Source of the DNA: Plumapathes pennacea
Taxonomy: Eukaryota; Cnidaria; Anthozoa; Antipatharia; Myriopathidae
Length of the DNA: 64,000 nucleotides
Assembly: GCA_964036295.1 (NCBI GenBank)
Contig: OZ038462.1
Coordinates: 1,061,501 to 1,125,500, forward strand
Direction: 5' to 3'
In this document: positions 18,802 to 30,800 of the stretch, piece by piece
Layout: every line of letters starts with the position of its first letter
Position numbering within the stretch: position 1 is the first letter of the stretch
Notes under the pieces: model-generated
What the model saw: only the letters and a program-made list of their open reading frames with translations
Database searches by the model: none
What the model was told of the DNA's origin: nothing
Made by a program: the position numbers and the translations under genes

Positions 18802-21800
18802 GTAAGCACATCTTATTTCCCGTCAAAAATTATATACAGCAAACTGATAAGAGCCTGCAGAAAGGGATTTAGTTACCCGAAGCGTTTCGGATGTTGAAGC
18901 ATATCAAATGAATAAATAGCACTCACAAAAAAAAACTCATTGAACAAATTAAAAAAAGAAACCAGAAAAAAAAAACAAAACAAAACTGGAGTAAAGTTAT
19001 GAACCAAAGTTATGAACCAAACCTCTTTGGGAAACTTGTTTATATGTACCCTCCCCTTTTCTGGTCTGGAGAGACCCGTTTACAATATTCCCCCTGCCAC
19101 ACACTTTATGAGCAATAATAACATATGCTACTTTACAGAAATTAACGGTGGCTGGAGCGGATTCGGAGCCTGGGGCGTGTGCAGCAAACCTTGTGGTGGC
19201 GGACCGCAATTCCGAATTCGCACTTGCACCAATCCCCCGCCAGCTAATGGAGGTGCACAGTGTTCGGGATCAGGCTTAGCAAGTCAAGCCTGCAACACTC
19301 AAGCTTGCCCAGGTGAGTCAGTGTACATGAATCCCGCTTAAAACTAATTTCAACACTCAGCTTAGAATGAAATCCGATTGGAAGCTTAATTGTCGTTTGA
19401 GTGGTCACATCTCTAGGTTTCAATTTACAGTGAACATTGTAACTATTAAAACAAAAGGGTGTATTCGCAAGGCGCATGGACAGCGTTTCTACCCAGAAGT
19501 AGAAGTAACGGCATCCGATGGAGAGGCAATGGATGACCTTCACCACATGCATCTGCGGAATGAATTTTGGCTGGGAATTGGTCCTTTTACCTACTCCGTA
19601 TATCTGGCTATATTCAGCAACTTGTATTTTTGGAATGACTACGACTTTTAGGAAACGAACGTTAAATTTTGAGATGGCGACCCGCTTGGAGCCTCCAAAT
19701 AGCTCGAAACTACAGCATTAGCGTCGCGATATATTACCCTCGCGGAGTTCGGGGAATTATACCTTTCCCTAAACTCCAGTTTATTTACAGTGGACGGTGG
19801 ATGGAGTGACTACGGGCCCTGGGGAGAGTGCAGTGAAGAATGTGGTGGCGGACAACGAGTGCGCAGGCGCACCTGCACCAATCCTCCTCCTGATCATGGT
19901 GGCGCCACGTGCTCTGGGCCCGACCTTGAAACTCAAGGATGCAATGAACAGGAATGTCCAGGTAATAAACCCTTTCACCGCCAAAAGACAAGTTTCATTC
20001 AACTAAAAACACTTCGAACCCTGAACTGTCAAATAGAATTAATAGACGAGCAATAAGGTTTCTTGATAAAATCTAAGTGTGACCATTCAAATAATTGCTC
20101 AATGGGTATCACTACATACACATCGTATCACTACATAGCACCGATGGAAGTGATTTTGTATACTCAATGTTAGTCATTCATCACCGTTACAGACAAAGAA
20201 CATAACTTAGGTATATGAAAACATAGAAAAAATAACTTATATACCGGAGTAGCAGAGTATGTGGCATCTAATAGTTGATTGGATTATTGTTGTATTTTAG
20301 CACAATCAAAAGATTTATCATCTTCTTGCGCTTTCACTCTATGTGCAGGAAATTTCACTCAGTATGGAAAGGTTCCCCTTGACAAGACACTGACAAATAT
20401 TCGCTGTCAAACCGTAAACTATCCCCAAGTATTCTCAGGATCAGGAAAAGTGCGCGTATTGGCTTCCATAAGTCACGTGATCAGTGAAGCTCCCAACGTA
20501 CACGACTCCGCCGTGGTGTGGACAAAATATGTGACCGAGCGAAAGTTTGATGTCTGCATCATGGAGTCTGGCAAAGGAACGAATGGAACAGTCCTAGTGA
20601 ACTGGGTCGCTTTCCAATCCACGCCCAATGGTATCGCTAGTGGAACTGCTTCAGTTGGTCTTTTCACCAGTAACACCAAGTGCACCAGGGTAGACTTTGA
20701 AAAGGTAAAAATTAATGCATTGCCGAAGTTACGTTCATTTTGAGATATAATCACCCGTTTAGAATTTAAGAAGACTAGTCATTATTTAACGGCCGTTTTC
20801 AAGTGTATCCCTTTCATATTTCTCGTATATCAAAGTTAACTTTACATTGTATATAAGTCCGACTGACTGCTATAGAAACTGTCTTAAGTTTTAGTAAACA
20901 TAATTTGATAACCCGGTTAATACTGCAATGCCACAAAAGCAAAAACATCAAGACACAGGCCAATGTTTCCTGCTTAGCAGCTGCATTTGGAGACAAAAGT
21001 ACTACAGTACAATCACGTTCATAAATATCCAAAACTTGGTCTTCCTCTAAAGAAGTACACCTCCGAAAATAACTGATAGATTGCACACTTATCACTGAAA
21101 AATATATACATTACTGTCCCGAAAGCAAAACACAAAATCTGCCTCATATTTACCCTTTCGTGCAAGAATCAGATTTCTTTAGTACGTTAAGGGTTTTTAC
21201 TCTCTTCTATTTAGAGTTTTCCAAAAATTCCCAAGGTAGTGGCGACAGTCCGTCGTACAGCAGAAAATGATTTCCAGGAGCCAATCAATTTTTGGCTAGA
21301 AGACATTCATGTGAACTACTTTAGAGTCTGTCTTCGAGAAGTGATCACATTTGGCGGGAAGCACAAAAATGTCCAAGTGGTAAGTATGGATGTTTTACGG
21401 CGTTGTTTCTACAAATTAAACTATTTGCGTGGTCCCCGGATTCAGTGTTGTGCGAAAGAGGATCAGAGGACTCAAAATGAACATCGTTATTATCGATATG
21501 TAGAGTAGGAAATACCACTTTTCCAGGTTGAATTTTCCATTTTAGAAAGTATATGGTGAGTAGTAACTGACGAGGGATGAGTCGATCTACCTCTTTTGGC
21601 ATAATATGTTTTACTGGTCTTGTTTGAATCCACAGTATCAGGCTCTTAGTCTGAAATTCGTTGTCTCAAAGTGATGATTTTCGAGTCTGTAATTGGTAAG
21701 ACATACGATAAAAAAAGCAACTAAAAATTGATGCGGGAAGGCTAAATACCGTAACGAAATTTTAAGCTGACATTTAATCACAGGTTTTGCACATGATTCC

Positions 21801-24800
21801 GTTTATTTGTCAGGATTGGATGGCTTTTGTCTCAGCTTCCAAGGCTTTTACCCACAACGGCCACAAAATGTTTGAAAATACCAAACCTCCTCTGGAGAAA
21901 GACAACTTTGCCTACTGTCAGGTCAGTGCTCAGAATACATACAGTATGCAATATACATGATGCCTTTATTTACTGTTTAGAATTTTTTTAGCTGCTTAAA
22001 AACTCTTCGAATAACTTTAGAGATTATTTTACGAAAATAGGGGCATAATTTACCAGGGTGTACGGAAGGAAACATTGGTAACACGATGAAAAAATATTTA
22101 GGAATAGTGAAGAATTAATTAATTCCTGTGATTTTAATACTTGTATTTTTCTGAACTTCAAAATGCTGCCAAGTTCGATCTATAAATGCTGTTAGCCTGA
22201 TATTTTGTATTTCTACATATGTTTTCATACTCTTTCTATTTCTGTCACTCATAAAGCCTGAGACGATAAGTTTTCAGTCACGTGGTGGGTTTGGGTCATG
22301 TGACCAGATCTTGCAAAAGGTCTATCATCCTATCATCTGCCTTGGGTTTCGAAAGGTAATCACGTAATGTGCGCCCCAATTACTTGAAGGTCGCTTATAT
22401 AATTTTTCCATCGCTAGGTTGTCAACTTTACAGGAGTCTTCTACGCCGACCCTGTTGTCATAGTAACGGCCAACCATGAGTATGACACCAATAGTAGCTA
22501 TTCAGTCAAACCAGAAAACAACTTCATCAACGCTTGGGTGGAGGTAAGGTCGTCCATTATTGCTTTCTGTATTTGATACTTCCGGTCGTAAGGTTTTGTG
22601 TTTGTCTGGAGTGTCCAACTTTTACCCTTTCGATTTAGTTTTTCTTGTTCTTCGTAAAAGGTTGTTCACTTTTTCGCTCACTCATTTTATTTTCAGGTAC
22701 ATGGACTTAAAATTTCTTGCATGCTATATATGCACGAAGTGACAAGAACAGAACATTCCACACACGTAAAGAAAAACATACGTACACCAATAACAATAGG
22801 CATTTGTTCTAAACTTCCCACTATGAAACGTCAATAAATACAAACGTCATATATGCATATTTATAACATAGTCACGATACAAGCCGCGCGCTGATTGGTC
22901 GAAAACCGTGGTTTGCCAGAGTATAAACCACACTTACCCGTGGTTTATAAGTTATAAACCACGCTTACGTCATCCTCTGGCAAAAAAGAGAAAATAATGC
23001 GAGAATGGAGTCACCAATGCCCAACTTCGAGATAAAATCTGGCTTTAAGTGAAGGCACCGGCTAGTACGGTTCACCGTGAATCGGTAAAGAACGTGACCT
23101 TATCAAAAAGCACTTCAACAGTTTGGAGAGGGAAAATCTATGTCGAAGAACGGCAAGTTTCTTGTCAGCGTCGTGGAAAGCGACTCGGTTTAAGCACTGT
23201 CCCTAAGTACAGCATATTTGGGAATCACAATTACATCAGTGGGTTGTTTGAATGAAGTTGAATGCTTCAACAAGGAAGGAGAGAGCAAATCGTTCAGTTG
23301 AAGAAGATCAGCCGTGAGCAATCACTGAACACGAACGGCGAAGACAGACGAACAGACGTGTTTGTAGTGATGAGAGAAAGAATTTCCGACGATGTGACTG
23401 AAAAAAATGATTGAAGAATTTTCGGACGGACTTCAAATGATTGTACTGCGAGGTAGAGTCAAGAAATCGGTAAGTTTTCATTCACACAATTTTCGAGTCG
23501 GCCGTTGGAGCATTTGTTGATTCCCTTCAAATTTGCATTTTATGCACTAGCCGACTGTATGATTTCATGTACTTGTAGTCCAAAGTTCTACAGGAAATAT
23601 AGTTCTTTACTGTGAGATGTTGTCTAATTTTATAGAACAGACGGCCTGGTTGAAAAATTGAAGCGAAACCGTACTGACTTGGCAATTCGGACCGCCGAGC
23701 CGTTTAGGAGAATCTATTTTTTCATCGTTGTTAGCATTCCAACATTTTTTGATGAATAAAGACAGTTTTATTGTGAAAGTTTTGAAGTTCTATGTTATAA
23801 AACAAATAAACCAGCTTCAAGCGTGCTCCGTTCAGAAATAAAGCACTTAGCAAGTGCCGAGAGCACTCAAGAAGTGGGGAAAAACGCTCGCCTTCGGCTC
23901 GCGTTTCTCCCTACACTTCTTTCGTGCTCTCGTCACTTGCTGCGTGCTTTATTTCTGAACGGAGCACGCTTGAAGCTGGTTTATTTGTTAAATACATACA
24001 CATAACAAAAATATATATATATATATAGGCATGCATGCATGCATCATGCACACACTATAAATACATGCTTATATACAAACCATACTTCATTATAACATAC
24101 TGTTAGTTTATATCCATAATAAATACATACTTACATGGATGCAAATGGATACATGTTTTATAAGGGAAGATAGACATACACTCAAAAGAAGCTCAAGCAA
24201 TAACTATTGAACTAATTAAAATGCCAGTTTACTCCTTTCCCAGGAAATTACAAACAAGTCATTTCGCATGTGCATCAAAGATAAGGCAGGCATCAGCAGT
24301 CAACACGACCCCATCCATGTGGACTACATAACTCTTGGAGGTAAGGATTATATAGTTTTATAGGATTATAATTATAACAACTTTAAAAAGAGCCTTCTTC
24401 CCTTTCATCAACCCTTTCGAGATCCCAAGCTCAAAATGCAGTTTCTCTCTACCTTTTTTAAGAAGAAAATGTATGAGTGAAGTAATGAGAATCGACTGTT
24501 TAATCAGCTTGCATTTGCACTCTCTTCCAGACCTTGACCCATGCATCAACGTTACGTGCTCGTATTATGCAGAATGTAAAGCATTTGGACCAAACGATGC
24601 TCGGTGCGTGTGCGTCGAAGACTGCCCGTCATATGAGGAGCCAGTTTGCTCGTCTAATGGAACAACTTACGATAATGAGTGTCTCTACGAACTAGATATG
24701 TGCCAAAGCAAAGCAAACCTCACAATATCTCACCCTGGAAGCTGCAGAGGTTAGAAATATCTTTAGCAGTAGGTCAGGAATGCATAAACTTTACAAATTG

Positions 24801-27800
24801 GTCACAGACATGATACACACTTCATAAGAACAACGTTAAGTACTAGTGTTACTTGATATTTCTTTTGTATACTTAATAAGATGCTTACGATTTTGAGGGT
24901 TATCTTAATTCGTTACCATGTCAGTTACATAAATAGTTTGCTGGTGGTTTATTCCTGGGAGTTAATGTTACATGTTCTTATTTCATTATGTAGCTTAATA
25001 TGTACAGCCCGAACATTCTGAAACACAAAGGCAACTTGTTGGGGTGATTCGTTATGTAGTGATTATTTTTATCGTACTGACAATATCATCGCAAGAGTAA
25101 CAATTGTTCTTCGCTTCGTTTTCAGGTTTTTCTGCCCAGAAAGGTCGCAGTGAGGTGCATCGTTCTAAAATCTGGTCAACTACTGCATGCGAAGAGATCA
25201 CGATCAATCCCTACAACTTTTATCCTGACAAACCAATCCACGTTCAGATTTCGGTCAATCACTTCAATTACACGAACGCCAGCTTTGTACATGAGGCCGT
25301 GGTTCCTTGGGTAGAGAACATCCGCGAAACGAAATTCACGGCGTGTGTGACAAAAGCTGGCAGAAACAAAAAAAACTCTGATTACTTCGCCGCTGTTGAT
25401 TGGTTAGCTTACCAAGGTGCCCCAGCCGGAGGAGTTGTTGGCGAGATTGACATGCCAACCTGGTGGACTGGATCGAGTTGCCAGAGTGTCAAATTCCCCG
25501 CTGTAAGTCGTTCCCCCTCAGTGGCGCTTTATACATTCCCGTCTTAAAATGTGAAACCATTAACTTCACAGCCTGTTACTGTTGATTTTCAGAGCAAGTT
25601 TAGTTCGGCACCAATAGTACTCGTGACAGCAGAGCATGAACGTCTTGGAATAAAACATGACGCATCCACCACATGGGTTGAAGATGTGACCACTTCGTCG
25701 TTCAAAGTGTGCATTCGAGAACTGCAAAACTTCGATGGAGCTCACGAACGCATCAAAATTGTAAGTAAAGCTGCTCTACCCAGTGTCTACTGCATCTTTT
25801 CTGACGCCCTACATGTCACACTTTGTGACCTCTCTTTCTATCGACAATCTTGCACTACAACTGATCGTGTGACCAAGCTGTTTTGGTTATCAACCAGTAA
25901 AACAAGCAAAACTGGTAACTGAATTTGGATCATCCTCGGAGACCGGCGAGTTGTTCAATCCTTGTATTTGTTCAGCCGTACTGGAAAACTGTTTTACTGA
26001 GTGAAACTTTCTTCTATCTTTTTTATTCAACTTCATTATATATATCTTAATTTTTACTTTTAATTCGGCAAAGGGCGGCATATTACGTAAAGCAGTGTAA
26101 AATCATGTTCTTATCCATTATGCAAGACGTCCTGCAAACATGCTATCATCAAACCACAGGTCGTCCAACTATGTTTAAGATTTACACACGAGTAATTGAT
26201 CCTAAAGTTCACTGCGAGCACGTGCTATTTTCTACAGGATTGGATCGCCTTTGCAGATCTCCACCAACCACTTTTCAGAGAACATGGAACAATGCTCTTC
26301 AAGAATGGACATGAACCACTAAAGGAGTTCAATTATGCTTTTTGTAAGGTAAAATGAACGTCTCGTGGAGAGCATGAAAACCTAGCCCAATCCAACTACT
26401 TAAAAAAGACTAGAACTTTGTTAGAAAAAAGCCTGTGAGATTAACTTGTGTGGTAAAATTACTAAAGGGTGTTTTATTTGTCTCTCACAGGACATCGATT
26501 TTGTTAAGCCTTATGACGTGGCTCCCTCCGTTCTGATAACTGCGAACCATTCAACAAGTGGCGGGAACCTGAAACCAGAATACAATTCCATATCTGCATG
26601 GGTGGAGGTGGGTTGAACTTTAGAAAGAAGCTGACTATACAATCACCTTGAAAAAACTACCGAAACAAAACTGTGTCTTTCATTCACTTTTCCCGACGTT
26701 GGGCACATATCACTGTCATTATCTTTAAGTAGTCTAGACCCTTTTCAAGTGACAAAACCTTCTACTTCAATTTGGAGGACAAACTTGAATTCGTTTGTGG
26801 AACGGACAAGTTTTGCGTCAAGCTAGTGACCTCCTAAGCTATTCATCCGCTTGCCATATATGGAAAACAGCCTTCATATATGGAAAACAGCCTTCATATA
26901 TGGAAAACAGCCTTCATATACGGAAAACAGCCTTCATATATGGAAAACAGCCTTCATATATGGAAAACAACCTTCATATATGGAAAACAGCCTTCATTTC
27001 CTTCGTCTAACTGCGGTAATACAAATTAAATGCACCCACTCATTTCAACCAAGAACGCCCAGACGTTTGTCGTTGCTGAATTCATTATATCGGGCGTATC
27101 TGTCTGTAGACACTTCACATAACGCTTACTATATAATATATATATTATATATTCCTGACATTTTGCTCTTCTGTGTATTTTTTGATGCTTTTTGTACTAT
27201 TTTTGGTCTGAGATTATGTGGTGACTTTCGGGTCACGTGTCCTCGATTAGTAGATGTGTAACTGTTATTTTAATCTTTGGCAGTATATAAATACAACTGG
27301 ATTTCGTGTATGTACAAAGGAGCTTTTTGTGAAGAAACACGACCCACTGTCCATCTCCTACGCTGTCATGCCGGGTGAGTCCTTCGACAATTCCTTCCTT
27401 TAACAGATCTCCGCATTCCCGCTCACGTGAGCACACGTATACAGGCACGCGATCACAAGTTTGCAAATGTTGCAACTACGTTCTAAATTCAATCTATTTG
27501 CGATCATGGTTTTATTTAAACTCATTCAATTACTTTTGCCCTTGCTTTGCCAGATGTCTGTGAACCTGGTTGGAGTTTCTTCAATGGTTCCTGCTACCTC
27601 ACTAGTAACACATGTGAATCGTGGACGGATGCAACCAAAAAGTGTCAAAGCATGAAGGCAAACTTGGTCAGTATCCAGAGTCAAGAAGAAAACATTTTCG
27701 TGCAGCATCGGCGAAATGGCGCTAAATCCTGGATTGGTTTGAATGACATCGCCTCTGAAGGCGCCTACCGCTGGGTCGATGGAAGTTCTTCGCAGTTTCG

Positions 27801-30800
27801 ATTCTGGGCTAAAGGACAACCCAACAACTTAGATGGAAACCAGGACTGTGTTCATGCGCTTGGCATTCAGAACGAATACAAGTGGAATGACGTGAAATGC
27901 TCCGCCTGCCATAACTTTTCGTGTGAGAAAGGTAATATTTATGACAAGAAAATGTAGTTCATCAATTTTATAACAAATATGAAAATGTGTGGCATCATAA
28001 ATTATTAAATCATAGAAAATCGTCGCTCATCTTCTTTGCCATAGCATAAATGTTAGCCTATATCATCCAAAACTTGGAGCTCCATGCAAATCTCCCTTAA
28101 ACTGTTAAGGTCAACCAAGACATTATTTAACTCCTGCTGATTTAACTTGTTTTTCAGATTACGATGAGTGCGCAAACATTCCTTGTTTGAATGGTGGAAC
28201 ATGTGTGAACAAAAAGAACAACTACACTTGCGTCTGCACAAAGCATAACTTTGGTCGACATTGCGAAGGTAATAGTTTTGTTGTTCTAGTATAGCTTTCA
28301 AGAGGGCCTAGATGGGGAGTCTGCATAACACTTCACAGTAAAAACTTCAGGCCCATAACACTCAACAGTAAACCCCATTTAGGCCCTCTTGTCTTGTTTC
28401 ATGTAATACCTAGTCTTGTAACACTAACTGTATTTTTTTTTCATAACACTTAAAATTATTTTTTTGGACTTCATAACACTTAACAGTACAGGCCCATAAC
28501 ACTTAACAGTAAACCCCATTTAGGCCCTCTTGTCTTGCTTCATTTAATACCTAGTCTTGTAACACTTAACTGTATCTTTTTACATAACACTTAACATTAA
28601 TTTTTTTGGCTTCATAACACTTAACAGTAAAAGAATTCGGACCCGTAACACTTAACAGTAAACCCCATCTAGGCCCTCTTTCAAACGAATCGTTGTAGAT
28701 GTTTATGGTAAAATGGCAAACTTTTTATTGTACGTCTTTCTGTGCATTCTTTGAGTTAATCAGAAATAAAATAACAAACGTTTTCACAGGTCCTGTACCA
28801 CGGCGGCTTTTATATGCATCCTCCCCATTCAGCAGTTTTTGCCACTTAGAGGGGGAACATTTTAATGACCTAATGAGATTGGCCGAACGGCTTATAGCCT
28901 ATCGCCTAAGGCGCCGACATAGAAGCTATGCTCCATGCGATTCTCTCATATACTGCTGAGGTGGCCAAGACAAATAACTCCTGTTGATTTAACTTTTGCT
29001 TTTCAGATTATGATGAATGCGTAAACATTCCTTGTTTGAATGGTGGAACATGTGTGAACAAAAAGAAAGGTTACACTTGCGTCTGCACAAAGTATACCTC
29101 TGGTCGACATTGCGAAGGTAATAGTTTTGTTGTTCTAGTATAGCTTTCAAACGAATCGTTGTAGATGTTTATAGTAAAATGGAAATCTAAACAGGTTGTA
29201 GAGCGCAGGAAAAAGAGCAGCAATAGTTTTATACAGCGGGATCGGAAGTAAGAGGAACACGGCCTAGCGCATGTGCTAGTCGTCAAATGCGGTATATTTA
29301 CTATTGTTATTATTAAATTACATCAAAGTAGTGCTAATTATTTTGAGAGGCAATGTTTACATCAAAGTTTAGTTTATCAAACTCGTCATAAACACACGAA
29401 ATAAATACAAAATAATGGAGTGTAATGACAGGAGGAAGAAAAAGGACTTGCTTCCCAACTTATATCCAACTCTTAACGTAACTGAGAGATAAAAACCTAT
29501 CTAAAACAGGAAATCTAAGATATAATAAAAGTATTAAACCACAAACTATAAACTACAGACTAATAGATTACAAATGCGCCGGACCATATTAGAATCATCT
29601 AATTCTAATATGACTTGATTTCCAGTTCAAGGTAAAGACTGTGCCGATATAATGAAATACCACAAGACGAGCGGTGTGTACACAATCAAACCTGATAATC
29701 AAAGTCCATTTGACGTATACTGTGACATGACCACGGGTAGAGGAGGTTGGACTGTATTCCAAAAGAGGCTGGACGGCTCTGTCGACTTTTACCGTGGGTG
29801 GACTGATTACAAGAACGGCTTTGGGGACCTAAAGGGCGAGTTTTGGTTGGGACTGGATAAAATATATCGCCTGACAAAAGCCCGTCGAAATACATTACGC
29901 GTAGATCTGGAGGAAACAAACGGAAACACGGCCTACGCACAGTACAGCTATTTTGCTGTTTCAAATGAAGCAGCCAAGTATCGGTTGAGTCTTGGATCAT
30001 ACTCTGCGGGTGAGTCATCTTAAAGTTCTCTCAATCTCAAACTTCATCACACTTAACTAACACCGCACCTTTCACATTTACTGCGTGCATGTCGTGTGAT
30101 GCAATGAGCCTCGATTTGAAAACAGGAAAACAGGCATTGCTTTGAGATTTAATGTAATAGAACCTTTGTAAGTATTCTTCACTCCCAATATCAACTTTGT
30201 TTACCAGTTTTAGGGTGGATATTGAAAGCAGTGTCTTTTGGTACTGTATTACCTGACCCATCTATGTGTCCATCTTGGAATATTGAAATTGAAACTGGCA
30301 AAAGGCTATTACCCTTCTGTAAAACACTTTTGGGTGAAGTAGGCCTCCTAAATAAAGATTATGATTATTTTACTATGTTGTTTTCCTCATTACAGCGAAT
30401 GAAAGCAGTCACATAGTTTAGTTGTCTGTAGGTGCCTGGGCCTATCAAACACTTAAAAAAGTGTCCCGGATTATTATAATCTCGCAGAGCAATTGGACAA
30501 GCTCTATTTGCTGTTCGTTTTCAAAGTTATCAAATGATTAAAATAATTGTAAAATTTATATAATGTCGTGTTTCAGATGACACCTGAAAAGTAATAGCAC
30601 AATTAGCATACATCACCCTCTTCTTGGCCAATTAAATTATAAATAAAAGAAGGTATAAACAGCTGCGTAATCCAAGTGATCCTTGTTCTCAACAGGTAAT
30701 GCAGGAGATTCACTTAGTCATCACAATGGTTACCTGTTCTCCACAAAAGATAACGATAATGACGGTTGGAGCTTAAACTGTGCTCAGAGATACCATGGAG

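Noticed and set aside
26860-26999. Possible CRISPR-like array or repeat protein
   Set aside because: Contiguous 20-bp units without spacers, in a eukaryotic intron, with single relics in paralogs: a minisatellite.
29686-30018. Minus-strand ORFs opposite the fibrinogen and lectin exons (also at 27526, 40173, 42109, 52002)
   Set aside because: They are antisense shadows. They recur at the same place in each copy only because the sense exons are conserved.
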